Assembly (NCBI GenBank): GCA_905221605.1
Contig: CAJNDS010001335.1
Span: 1,328,938 to 1,392,937, forward strand
Direction: 5' to 3'
DNA from: Symbiodinium natans
Lineage: Eukaryota > Sar > Dinophyceae > Suessiales > Symbiodiniaceae
DNA: 64,000 nt
Position numbers and translations under genes: made by a program. The notes below the pieces were generated by a model. It had not been told where the DNA came from and made no database searches. It worked only from the letters and a program-made list of their open reading frames with translations. Positions within the stretch are counted from its first letter, which is position 1. The number at the start of each line of letters is the position of its first letter. Below are positions 20,480 through 29,525 of this stretch, piece after piece.

Positions 20480-20694
20480 GGTTTAAGTTTTACTGTAGGG
20501 TGTAGGGTTTGCGGTTGAGGGTTTAGGGTTTAGTGGTTTAGAGTGAGGGTTGTAGGGCTCAGGTCAATGTAGAGATTAGGGGTAGGGCTAAACTTCAGGG
20601 TTGGTTCTAGGGTTTAGGCTCAGACGGGTCTAGTTACTAGTTTCGGAGTTGAAGAACATAGCAGAAGGCCCTGTGACTCTTGAGAAAACTCCAG

Positions 20695-21074
20695 ACCTTA
20701 AAAGCCCCTGAAAGCCAAAAGTCTTCAACCGAAGACCAAGTGTCACTTGACAAGCTGACTGTCAGCCACCATGCCTTCCACCACGTGGGGCGCATGGTGC
20801 TGTACCTCTCCTTGGGAGGGAGGTTCGGTCAGTTCCTTGTCGACAAGTGTGGAGCTGTTGCTGAGGCTACTGCAGCATCTGGACGGCTGATGTTCAAGTA
20901 CGCGTTTAGGGGTTTGGGGTTTAGGGTTTAGGGTTTAGGGTTTAGGGTTTAGGGTTTAGGGTTTAGGGGTCACTAGTTTTCGGCCACAAGCTCGCTGCGT
21001 ACTACGGGTACTTGATCCAGACGCCTACTCACACCGGAAGTGGACTTCACAGCGCTGTCTTACTTCGCCTTTAG
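20695..21074 (+). CDS. Two-exon 3' end of an unknown gene
   Basis: Exon 20695-20903 follows AAACTCCAG (samples VSLDKLTVSHHAFHHVG, MVLYLSLGGRFGQFLVDK). A repeat intron follows. The last exon starts after CACTAG at 20977 and reads HKLAAYYGYLIQTPTHTG to TAG at 21072-21074. The junction is ambiguous by a base or two: GC|GTTTAGG keeps a different frame (also open) from the one quoted. Confidence 0.55.
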
Positions 21075-21154
21075 TTGAACTTTAAACTTTCTGGGCTTCC
21101 TTATTTAGTAGGAATATTAAAGTTTAACCTTTTTTTCCCCTTGGTTATTGGAGA

Positions 21155-21320
21155 AGTAAGCTGTTGTGTGCAACAACTCTCCCTACGAGCTCAGCCAGTG
21201 CATCTTCCGATGCTTGGGAAAAGCGGGTTCTTGTGAGGCTTGGGCAGATCTTGGGCTTCGCGTCGCGTTGTTGTCGGATGATGGGATGTTCTCCTGTCTT
21301 CGTGATCCGAAGTTGCCACC
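21155..21320 (+). CDS. Candidate exon, frame ambiguous
   Basis: Two frames are open throughout: FRCLGKAGSCEAWADLGLR and SDAWEKRVLVRLGQILGF. An internal acceptor GAGCTCAG at 21202 favours the first. A CCCTAAA tract follows. Confidence 0.4.
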
Positions 21321-21445
21321 CTAAACCCTAAACCCTAAACCCTAAACCCTAAACCCTAAACCCTAAACCCTAAACCCTAAACCCTAAACCCTAAACCCTA
21401 AACCCTAAACCCTAAACCCCTAAACCCACAGGTCCTCTCCCTCAG

Positions 21446-21517
21446 CCTCTCGGCCGGGCGTGTAGCACCTCGCAGCCTGGCGGAGGCGAAGCTGTTGGGG
21501 GCTTCCTCAACATGAAG
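21446..21517 (+). CDS. Candidate exon, 24 codons
   Basis: CTCTCCCTCAG, a good acceptor, precedes ACSTSQPGGGEAVGGFL. It ends AAG|GGTTTAGGG. Confidence 0.5.
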
Positions 21518-22450
21518 GGTTTAGGGTTTAGGGTTTAGGGTTTAGGGTTCAGGGTTTAGGGTTTAGGGTTCAGGGTTTAGGGGTTTGAGGGATTAGGGTT
21601 TTGGGCTTAGATTTATTTGGTATAGGGATGGTTTATAGGGTTGACAGGGTTCATAGGGTTCGGAAGGTTTGTGGGGTTGGTAGGGTTTGTCGCGATTGGG
21701 GTGTGCCTTTTCTTCGGAGGGCGCTTAGGAAGGGAGTTGTACTTTTGTTTGGGTGTATTGTTGGCACCCCTGTTTTGGGACATACCCATCTTTGCTTGGG
21801 GCTGATTCGGGGGATTAGGGTCTTAGGTTCAAGATTTATATAGGATCAAGGGATGAGAAGACGGCACCTTATGTTGTCCGTTGAAGTGGTAGGTTTTAGG
21901 GTTTGTGGTTGTGTTTTTTCAAGGGTTTAGGCTTAGGGTTTTGGGGTTGCGTGTTTTCTTCGTCTATGAAGGGGTTTCAAGCTTGCGCCAGGGTATTCGC
22001 ATGGTCCGTTCGCGCAACATTTTCTTGAAATTCAGTCTCAATGCACCCTGAGCCCTTAGCACAGACCCCTAATGCTAGGTAAGCCCTTGGGACATTTCTA
22101 TTTTCCCTGATTGGGTTTCAAAAGGATCATATTTAGGAATATTTGTCAGAGGGTTTAAGGGGCCATCCTAGTGTACTCTGGAGTCTGGAGCTTTAGGGCG
22201 CAGATGGCTTAGCAGCGAATCCGGGTATGATGCCCCGAAGCCTCAGACTCCCAAGCTCCAACCCTAAACCCCAAGCCCTAAACCCTAAACCCGAAAATCT
22301 AATCCCTACACCCCAAACCCTAAACCCCAAACCCCAAACCCCAAACCCCAAACCCCAAACCCCAAACCCTAAACCCTAAACCCTAACCCTTAATTTAACT
22401 CCAAACCCTAAACCCTACACCACAAACCCTAAATCCTAAACCCTGGGCAG

Positions 22451-22510
22451 GTGCTGGTCATGGTGGACTGGAGCACCAGCGAAAGTCGGGGGCTCGGTGT
22501 GGCTGCCTAG
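22451..22510 (+). CDS. Candidate terminal exon
   Basis: CCTGGGCAG precedes VLVMVDWSTSESRGLGVAA and TAG. A donor inside (CTCG|GTGTGG) is an alternative. Confidence 0.4.
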   Translation: MLVMVDWSTSESRGLGVAA

Positions 22511-22668
22511 GAGGGCTTTGGGCTTAGGGTTTAGGGTTTCACCCCCACACACCCCAGCACCCCCATCCGAGCAGCACTTCATTGCCTACTTGGGGTTTGA
22601 TTGGGTAGGTTTACTTTGGGTTTTGAATCGGATGCCATGATCTTCCCGACACCTTTCAAATCGATCCG

Positions 22669-23021
22669 ATGGTAGTCCGACCATTTGGCCAAGCTTTGGG
22701 GCCTCAGGAGTATTGGGCCAGTAGAAGGTCGAACATCGGGAACAGAATTGCAGTTCTCTCAATCATGAAACGATACAGCTGCTTCAGGCTCAGGCTCTGC
22801 TTACAATTTGAAGCACCCACCATGCCAGTCCCTCTTTGCAGCAGGTTGAGACAGCATACTGCATGCCCAGGACAGGTTACGTGTTGCTTACTACTCGTAC
22901 CTTGAAAGGGGGTCTCTTCTGTACACCTGGCCTATGTAGGACCCTCCTTGAGACCGATTGCGCCCCAAAAAAAGGCATTCAACGCAATACTGCAATAGAG
23001 ATCAGGTCTAGCAGGGTTTAG
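22669..23021 (+). CDS. Candidate coding region, two overlapping frames
   Basis: The frame from ATG 22669 (QALGPQEYWASRRSNIGNR, then TGA 22905) overlaps a second frame entered after CTTTGCAG at 22842 (VETAYCMPRTGYVLLTTRT to TAG 23021). A short intron ending at 22842 would link them. Links are inferred. Confidence 0.4.
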
Positions 23022-23085
23022 GGTTAGGCTGAGAGTTAAAAAAAATGGGTTTAGGTGTTAGGACCACATGGGCTTCTCTACCAAG

Positions 23086-23174
23086 CGGTATGGATCTTGG
23101 CGCCGTGCCGCCCTTGGACTGGCACTGGTGGCCGCCCTGGAGAGAGGAGTGGCGAACTTCACGCCACTTGAATG
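23086..23174 (+). CDS. Candidate exon with hydrophobic helix
   Basis: CTCTACCAAG precedes 29 codons (RRAALGLALVAALERGVANF) ending TG|GTTTATG. An Ala/Leu-rich core could be a membrane or buried helix. A longer ORF in another frame is less convincing. Confidence 0.5.
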
Positions 23175-23489
23175 GTTTATGCGGTTTAAGGCGTATGAGG
23201 ATTAGAGTTTATGTAGAGATCTGTACATCTTAAGGTCTTGACTTCAAGTTTGTCAACGTTAACGTTATTGGCATTGCTGTGTGGAGTGATTGGTAGAGGA
23301 GCTTGGGCCGAATTTCGTTACGCGGCTGCGGTCTTGGGTTCGGAGCCTTTAGGGCCTCTAAGGCTTCGGATTCAGGGTTGAGGGGGTTTAGTACACAGGA
23401 CCCGAGACCTAGGGTTTTGGTTCTAGTGCTTTGTGCAGGGCTTCTTCGGGTTCTTATGCGGAGTACAGGGCTTCCTAAGTAATTAATTA

Positions 23490-23549
23490 GGGATTTCTAG
23501 AGCAGCCAGCACTGCTTTCAGACGCAGTGGTTACATGGGCCAAGGCGTG
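23490..23549 (+). CDS. Candidate terminal exon
   Basis: GFLEQPALLSDAVVTWAKA to TGA. An internal donor GCA|GTGGTTA is possible. Confidence 0.35.
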
Positions 23550-23597
23550 AAGGGCACCGCCACATAGAGAACGCCCCTCCCTACTCCTCCCCAACCC

Positions 23598-23837
23598 TTG
23601 TCCCAAATTGACAGGGTGCCCCATGTATGGCCAGCACCATACAATGCGAAAGTTCGGTACCTCGCGACAAGAAAAGGGGCTGCAACTGGGTCTCGGCAAG
23701 CCCCTATACATAAAAGAGGCAATCACTGCCATTTGCTTCAAGCCCCCCCGACAAACAAACATATTCGGAATTATAAGGGCAAGACAAGCATAGATGTGGC
23801 CGCGCGCAGCTTGGAAGTTCTGATCCCTAAACCCTAA
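23598..23837 (+). CDS. Candidate exon, about 79 codons
   Basis: Samples IDRVPHVWPAPYNAKVRYL, KGKTSIDVAARSLEVL. It runs into a CCCTAAA tract. A second overlapping frame is open to 23793. Confidence 0.4.
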   Translation: MSQIDRVPHVWPAPYNAKVRYLATRKGAATGSRQAPIHKRGNHCHLLQAPPTNKHIRNYKGKTSIDVAARSLEVLIPKP

Positions 23838-23881
23838 ACCCTAAACCCTAAACCCTAAACCCTAAACCCTAAACCCTGAAC

Positions 23882-23926
23882 ATGTCTGTCGAGGGCCTCG
23901 TTCGCGATTCTGATATTCATTGCTAG
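23882..23926 (+). CDS. Tiny ATG ORF or exon between opposed tracts
   Basis: ATG follows CCCTGAAC directly and reads MSVEGLVRDSDIHC to TAG. Like 19514 and 46115 it has ACATGTC after the tract. Confidence 0.25.
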   Translation: MSVEGLVRDSDIHC

Positions 23927-24021
23927 GGAACTCTGAGCCCCTTAGTGAATCAGGGTTTAGGGTTTAGGGTTTAGGGTTTTAGGGTACGTACCCTAAGTTT
24001 AGTACTAAATTCGAATCTTAG

Positions 24022-24073
24022 AGCCGACACGCTCATCTGGCTCATGACCCGAAATCCTCATGTTGCCCTCCAG
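24022..24073 (+). CDS. Candidate exon with GTGTTT donor
   Basis: CGAATCTTAG precedes ADTLIWLMTRNPHVALQ and |GTGTTT. Compact and well bounded. Confidence 0.5.
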
Positions 24074-24129
24074 GTGTTTTTGTTCTTTTGCCGGGGTCAA
24101 CCCAACACCTAAACCCTCAACCCTAGCAG

Positions 24130-24200
24130 CCAAGAGGCTAGCTGGGAACTGGAAGCCGCGCATTCGCGCAGACGCCCGCGCCTCCCAGAGGCCCATTGGG
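24130..24200 (+). CDS. Candidate exon
   Basis: CCCTAGCAG precedes KRLAGNWKPRIRADARASQ, ending GGG|GTTCCT. Confidence 0.5.
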
Positions 24201-24436
24201 GTTCCTAAACCCTAAACCCTATAGACCCTAAACTAAACCCTATCCCCCAAACCTTAAACCCCAAATAGGGTTTCAGGTGACTGCCAATCCTAAACCGCCC
24301 TAACCGCCCAAACAACAACAGTGGTTTTGGGCTAGGGCATCAGGGCTGGGAGTTTGGGTCTTCGGGCGCTCAACCTAAACCCGAAACCCTAAACGCGATA
24401 CCCAGCTTCGGGTTCGAGATCGCGAGGAGTGCGCAG

Positions 24437-24530
24437 CTTCCTGCAGTGGGTGCCTCCGATACGTGGGTCGTAACGCCGCGCGCCGTTCGACTTGGCACCC
24501 TTTTGCCCTTTTTTTGGGTTTTTTTCGGTT
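24437..24530 (+). CDS. Candidate exon
   Basis: GTGCGCAG precedes AVGASDTWVVTPRAVRLGT. The 3' end is not defined; the frame stays open to 24661 through repeat-like sequence. Confidence 0.4.
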
Positions 24531-24944
24531 CCCTTACAAGGTACTTTTTCTTGGGGTCTAGGTTGCCTTATAAAGTAACCAGCCCTTTTTGGGGGTTCTT
24601 AGTAGGGAATGATGAAATGAGGTACCCGAAAAAACTCCCGCAAAGGGTATTTCCCTTCTAAGGCCCTTGGAGCTAAACCGGTACTCTTTGTATTCCTGGC
24701 TTACTCTTGCCCGGGTCGAGGTCGAGGGCATTGGGGTTTCTATGGTTCGGGATTTATAGAATGTGGCGTGAAGAGGGCTTCGGGCTTGTAGAATTGGAGG
24801 TTTGCTGTGGTCTGTGGGGTTGAGGGAACATGGGGCTTAGGGCTTGCATCGTTGAAAGCGTCAAAAGGCTTTAGTCCGTATAAAACCTAAACCCTAAACC
24901 CTAAACCCTAAACCCCCCAAAGAAAAGAAGCCCGGAGCCTACAG

Positions 24945-25041
24945 GCACGAGTATTCGGCGGACGTCAGGCGCCCGATCTGGGGGCTTGGCCCTGGAAGCC
25001 TCTCTCTGGGCACCGCTGACATGGAGGTGACGCGACCCTCG
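24945..25041 (+). CDS. Candidate exon, 32 codons
   Basis: GAGCCTACAG precedes HEYSADVRRPIWGLGPGSL and GTADMEVTRPS, ending TCG|GGTTTAGGG. Confidence 0.55.
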
Positions 25042-25072
25042 GGTTTAGGGTTTAGGGTTATAATAAGGTTTA

Positions 25073-25190
25073 GGGTTTAAGAACCCCACAAAAGAATGCA
25101 TTTTTTCTTCCTGATAAGGGTAATATGGGGATTATCGTATTTTTGTTTGTGTGGGGGGGGGAGGGGTTCTGAAGCAAGCAATAGTAAATC
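25073..25190. mobile_element. Family A element, left end replaced by repeat
   Basis: The interior (TTCTTCCTGATAAGGGTAATATGGGGATTATCG) and right end TTCTGAAGCAAGCAATAG match family A. The left inverted repeat reads TTTAAGAACCCC and merges with a TTTAGGG tract. Confidence 0.65.
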
Positions 25191-25273
25191 CCTATAGCAT
25201 CAGAACCTTATGTAATATCTTTAAATCGCTAATTAACACTTAAACTATGCCCAAGCCCTCAAAAGCCTGAGGT

Positions 25274-25274
<1 letters not shown>

Positions 25275-25311
<37 letters not shown>

Positions 25312-25354
25312 AGGAGAGAGAGAGATAGAGAGAGGGCGAGAGAGAGTGAGAGAG

Positions 25355-25391
<37 letters not shown>

Positions 25392-25431
25392 AAGAGAGAG
25401 AGAGAGAGAGCGCGAGAGAGAGCGAGAGAGC

Positions 25432-25464
<33 letters not shown>

Positions 25465-25475
25465 GGAGGGAGGGA
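25275..25475. repeat. GA microsatellite with GCGA interruptions
   Basis: About 200 bp of GAGAGA with periodic GAGCGAGA, ending in GGGA units. It produces shadow ORFs on both strands. Confidence 0.9.
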
Positions 25476-25504
25476 AAGCACCCCGAAGTACCCTTCGCTT
25501 CTTC

Positions 25505-25550
25505 AGAATTACACTGCACGCCTATCCTCCCCTCGCATTCGTTGTTTTTG
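25505..25550 (+). CDS. Short candidate exon
   Basis: GCTTCTTCAG precedes [14 protein letters not shown] and TGA. Confidence 0.3.
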
Positions 25551-25673
25551 AGCTTTGGGCTGAGAGATTAGACGTTAAGGGCAGTGGGTTTAGGTTTAGG
25601 ATTCAGAGTTTAGGGTTTAGGGTTTAGGGTTTATAAGGTACAGGGTTTAATTAGGATCAACGTCCGAGACAGA

Positions 25674-25735
25674 TGGTAGATACTGGCTCTGCATGGCCAT
25701 CTCCAGACCGATATGGCAGCCCCCCCCCCCCCCCC
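25674..25735 (+). CDS. Candidate exon running into a C-run
   Basis: CCGAGACAG precedes MVDTGSAWPSPDRYGS, then a 20-base C-run. DTGS resembles an aspartic protease motif, but 4 residues prove nothing. Confidence 0.3.
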
Positions 25736-25979
25736 CCCCCCCTCCCGCATTTCTCGAACACACCCCTAAACCAAAACACTAAAGTCCCCGGTGTATGGTT
25801 TAGGGGTTGGGTTTGGGGTTTAGGGTTTAGGGTTTCGGGTTTAGGGTTTAGGATTTATATAGAGTTTAGGGTTTAGGGTTTAGGGTTGAGGGCTCAGGGC
25901 TTATATAGGGTGTAGGGCTTAGCGTTTAGGGCTTGGGGCTTAAGGTTCCGGGGGCGTGGCGCGCTGCAGCGCGAGACAG

Positions 25980-26053
25980 GTTCAGAAGACCCCCGTGCCC
26001 GGAGTTGATGGAGCCGTCTTGCGTCTTGGCAATGACCTGGTTGACTTTTCGAG
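25980..26053 (+). CDS. Candidate exon
   Basis: GCGCGAGACAG precedes VQKTPVPGVDGAVLRLGND. The minus strand is also open (VIAKTQDGSINSGHGG); the + reading is preferred for its acceptor and strand agreement. Confidence 0.45.
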
Positions 26054-26642
26054 CTTTGAGCCCTAAACCCTAAACCCTAAACCCTAAACCCTAAACCCTA
26101 AACCCTAAACCCTAAACCCTAGTCCCTGATCTTCTTCCCTGAAAAACCCTAACCTAGCCCTCATCGCCCAAACCCCCTAACCCACAAACCCCGATAAACC
26201 CCAAACCCTGAGGGTTTTCTTGGGTTCAACTCCTCACTTGGCAGCGAGGAGCCCATAAACCCTAGCCCTAAACCCTTTAGGGTTTAGGGTTTAGGGTTTA
26301 GGGTTTAGGGTTTAGGGTTTAGGGTTTAGGGTTTAGGGTTGAGGGAGCCCTTTACTCCCAACTCCCTAACTAGGGCGTAGTGGCCGCTCCTCTGAGAACG
26401 AAAATAGTTTCATTGGGCCCTTAAGGGTTCAAAAGCCCATACTAAGGGACCGTGTAACTGCCCTTGGAGAAACCTTAAGCCCGAAACCCTAATTAAGCCC
26501 TAAACCCTAACTGGGCCCCTAAGCCCTAAACCCTGAACCCGAAACCCTAAACCCTGAACCCTAAACCCTAAACCCTAAACCCTAAACCTTAACTAGGCCC
26601 CTAAACCCTGAACCCTGAAAGTACCCTTAGACTGAGGCTCAG

Positions 26643-26709
26643 CAACGTGCTCAGGGACTCGGAGGCGCAGCAGCTGATCTCTCTGACGGAGCGCCGCTTG
26701 CGCTCCAAG
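26643..26709 (+). CDS. Candidate exon, 22 codons
   Basis: CTGAGGCTCAG precedes NVLRDSEAQQLISLTERRL, ending AAG|GGTTTAGGG. A charged helical stretch. Confidence 0.55.
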
Positions 26710-27159
26710 GGTTTAGGGTTTAGGGTTTAGGGTTTAGGGTTCAGGGTTTAGGGTTGTATATAGGTGTTCAGGTGCAATTCAGGTTTATCGGGTTCAGGGT
26801 TTATGGTGGCTTGGGTTTTCTTGACATGTTTGTTGGGTTTCTAGGGTGTAGTGTTTGGGGAATGTAGGGTTTATAAGGTTTCGGACTTTGGGCTTTCAGA
26901 GTTGTTGTAGGCATGTCAGTTTTTTACGGGTCAGGGTTTTAGGGCTTTCGGTATTTAGGCTTTTACTGTAGGATTTTGGTTTTACGCCATGCCTAGCATA
27001 AGAGCTGAGCAGCCCTCTTTTTCTACCATAAATCATGCACCCCTTAACCGTGAGGTATGCCCCAAACCCTACACAACCCTAAACCCTAAACCCTAAACTC
27101 TAACCCTAAACCCTAAGCCCTAAACCCACTCCGGGTCTAGGGTTCAGCGGCTTAGGGTT

Positions 27160-27213
27160 GTGAAGTCCGGGCTTGGCCTTGTGGTCTTCTACCCGTATAG
27201 GAAATTCTGCTGA
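27160..27213 (+). CDS. Short candidate exon
   Basis: VKSGLGLVVFYPYRKFC to TGA. Boundaries unclear. Confidence 0.3.
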   Translation: MKSGLGLVVFYPYRKFC

Positions 27214-27288
27214 TATGCCCCCCCAGCCCTTAGCTCACTAGACCCTAAACCCCAAACCCTAAACGCTAAACATAGGGGTTATCATGAC

Positions 27289-27390
27289 ATGGAGTCTGTG
27301 ATCCCAACTGTTCGGCCTCATGTGGGTTCCCACGTCCGAGGTTTCTCTCCTTGGTCTACTTTGTTCCCCGAACTATACCCGATGCCCTAG
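27289..27390 (+). CDS. Small ATG ORF or exon
   Basis: ATG to TAG, 33 codons (MESVIPTVRPHVGSHVRGF). Confidence 0.4.
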   Translation: MESVIPTVRPHVGSHVRGFSPWSTLFPELYPMP

Positions 27391-27468
27391 CAGTAAACCC
27401 TAAACCCTAAACCCTAATTAAGCCCCAGTAAGCCCTAAACCCTAAGTGCACTGGGTTCACACCCTGGA

Positions 27469-27508
27469 GTGTCGGACTCGCTGGATGCAGTAGGTTCGGC
27501 AGATTTCG
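27469..27508 (+). CDS. Short candidate exon
   Basis: GVSDSLDAVGSADFG before GGTTTAGGG. Confidence 0.3.
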
Positions 27509-27674
27509 GGTTTAGGGTTTAGGGTTTAGGGCTTAGGGTTTAGGGTGTAGGGTTAATGGCAGTTTTTGTAGGAACCCCTTGTTCAAGCTTGCGTCCTTAG
27601 GGTTCATTTGTTGGCACCCTAAACCCTGAACCCCAAGGCCTGGGTACGTTGGAACCCTAAATCCCTAGTTGGAG

Positions 27675-27801
27675 GTTCATGATACTTACTAACCAAATAT
27701 AGCTGTACTTATAACTTATTATTAGGGCACTTAAGGGGCTTATAAGTGGGTTATCAGTACAGTTATCTTGGGTTAATCAGTTCCATGAACCTCCAAGTAA
27801 G
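27675..27801 (+). mobile_element. Family C introner element, copy 1
   Basis: It begins TTGGAG|GTTCATG and ends CATGAACCTCCAAGTAAG|, a near-perfect inverted repeat. The interior carries AGCTGTACTTATAAC and GGGCACTTAAGGGGCTTATA. Read as an intron it is GT...AG, 127 bp. Flanking frames are unclear for this copy. Confidence 0.75.
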
Positions 27802-28021
27802 TCCTATATACAGCAACATAGTTTTTGTCGTCCGGGTCTCATGATATGAGTCGGTTTCATCCCTTGACCCCCTGAGCCCAGTTTCGCAGGCCCTCAACCC
27901 AGCTTAAGCCCGCAGCTTAGGGTTTAGGGTTTAGGGTTTAGGGTTTAGGGTTTAGGGTTTAGGGTTTAGGGTTTAGGGTTTAGGGTTTAGGGTTTAGGGT
28001 TTAGGCTTCGGGGAGCCTAAG

Positions 28022-29144
28022 CCTTCAACCGGAAAATGCCAAGAAATCCCTGGAGAGCCGAGGCTTGGGCTACTTGGACTTCAGCCCGCGGAAGGAGCTG
28101 CAACAGGGTTCTGAGTCTGGGGTTTAGGGTTTAGGGTTTAGGGTTTAGGGTTTAGGGTTTAGGGTCTAGGGTCTAGGGTCTAGGGTCTAGGGTCTAGGGT
28201 CTAGGGTCTGGTGGTCGTTTCTCTTGTCTCATTTTTTCCCTTCAGGAAGTAACTACAATAGCCAGACGGTCCGGGCAGTTGCTCCATGCTTTTGTCACAC
28301 TGTGTAGGTACTAAGCCGTCCATTTGCGTGGTTAAGGATGACGGTTTAGGATGCAGAGTGTAGGGCCTAGGGCTCACGGTTTAGGGTTTAGGGTTTAGGG
28401 TTTAGGGTTTAGGGTTTAGGGCAAACAAAGAGCAGAGCGAATTCCAATTCCCAAGTCCTGTGCCAGTGAAGAGGACACCACACTCCCGAGCTGTCACCTC
28501 GTGGTCTGCGACGACGCTGGCTGCGGCTGAGGGTTTAGGGCTAGGGTTTAGGGTTTGGGGTTTGGGGTTTAGGGTTTAGGGCTAGGGTTTAGGGTTTGGT
28601 GTTTGGGGTTTAGGGTTTTAGTATTTAAGCTACAAGGCTTTGGGGTAACATAGCCCTCAAGCCCTGAGGCCCCAGGTCCTAAACCCTTCAGCCCCAGGCG
28701 GTGGAGACCAACGAATTCAGTCCTGCAGCCTACTTTCCTGGGTTCAGGGTTTAGGGTTTAGGGTTTAGGGTTTAGGGTTCGGGTTTAGGGGTTAGGGGTT
28801 AGGGGTTCGGGGTTAGGGGTTAGGGTAGTCCTTCCACACCATTCAACCACCCTAATTCTAAGCCGACTTCTGCACCCTCCAGCCAACACATTAAGCCTGT
28901 CAGCGGGTACCCTTTGTTCATTCATATCATTCGTAGCCCAGTGGGCCCAGTGGTACCCTTTTCTCATTTTTATGTTGAAGCTTCCCTTATAAAGGAACCA
29001 ACCCTAAAAAGGTTGCCCTCACTATAATGTGGTTACTGGGCTGCCAAGAACCTCTACGTCCGTTTTAGGCGTCCTGTCCCAGCGTGCCAAGCCTGCTCAC
29101 CGGTTCAGCCAGAAACATTATCAATGTCGTACGCTTTGCCTTAA
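28022..29144 (+). CDS. Five-exon 3' part of an unknown gene
   Basis: Exons 28022-28106 (AKKSLESRGLGYLDFSPRK), 28436-28531 (SEFQFPSPVPVKRTPHSRA), 28698-28740 (AVETNEFSPAAYFP), 28829-28932 (HHSTTLILSRLLHPPANT) and 29049-29144 (NLYVRFRRPVPACQACS, stop TAA). All acceptors are AG. Joins stay in phase to the stop if the first three introns start at GG of GGTTCTGAG, GGTTTAGGG and GGTTCAGGG. If GT one base later is used, exon 4 opens in another frame (TPFNHPNSKPTSAPSSQ) that stops 6 codons into exon 5. The last intron is family D element 28933-29048. Confidence 0.5.
28164..28208. repeat. TCTAGGG variant block
   Basis: A TTTAGGG tract switches to six TCTAGGG units, another locally homogenised variant. 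Confidence 0.8.
28933..29048 (+). mobile_element. Family D introner element, copy 1
   Basis: It starts GTAGCCCAGTGG and ends TTACTGGGCTGCCAAG. The terminal stretches pair, and the centre has TTCCCTTATAAAGGAACCAA. GT...AG, 116 bp, between exons 28829-28932 and 29049-29144. Confidence 0.7.
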
Positions 29145-29525
29145 ACCGTTCCTATAAACCCGCAACATCCCTAAACCCTAAACCCGAACTATCCTTAAAC
29201 CCTAAACCCTACAAAGCCTCTAAACCCTAAAAGCCCTATAAACGCCATGAACCCTTTTAAACCCGATAAGCCCTAAACCCTAAACCCCCTAAAACCCTGA
29301 ACCCTAAACCCCCCATAAACCCTAAACCCTAGACCCTAAACCGTAAGCCCCAAACCCCAAACTCTAAACCCTAAACCCTAAACCCTAAACCCTAAACCCT
29401 AAACCCTAAACCCTAAACCCTAAACCCTAAACCCCCCAAAAACCCTAAACCACCTAAAATACCCAAACCCTAAACCCAAAACCCTAAACCCTAAACCCCC
29501 TGTAAGCACTGCACCCTGAACCGAG

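Noticed and set aside
25259-25519. Ser/Leu-rich and Arg/Glu-rich ORFs
   Set aside because: Reading frames of the GA microsatellite.
25674-25700. Aspartic protease (DTGS)
   Set aside because: A tetrapeptide only, followed by a C-run; no hydrophobic flank or second motif.
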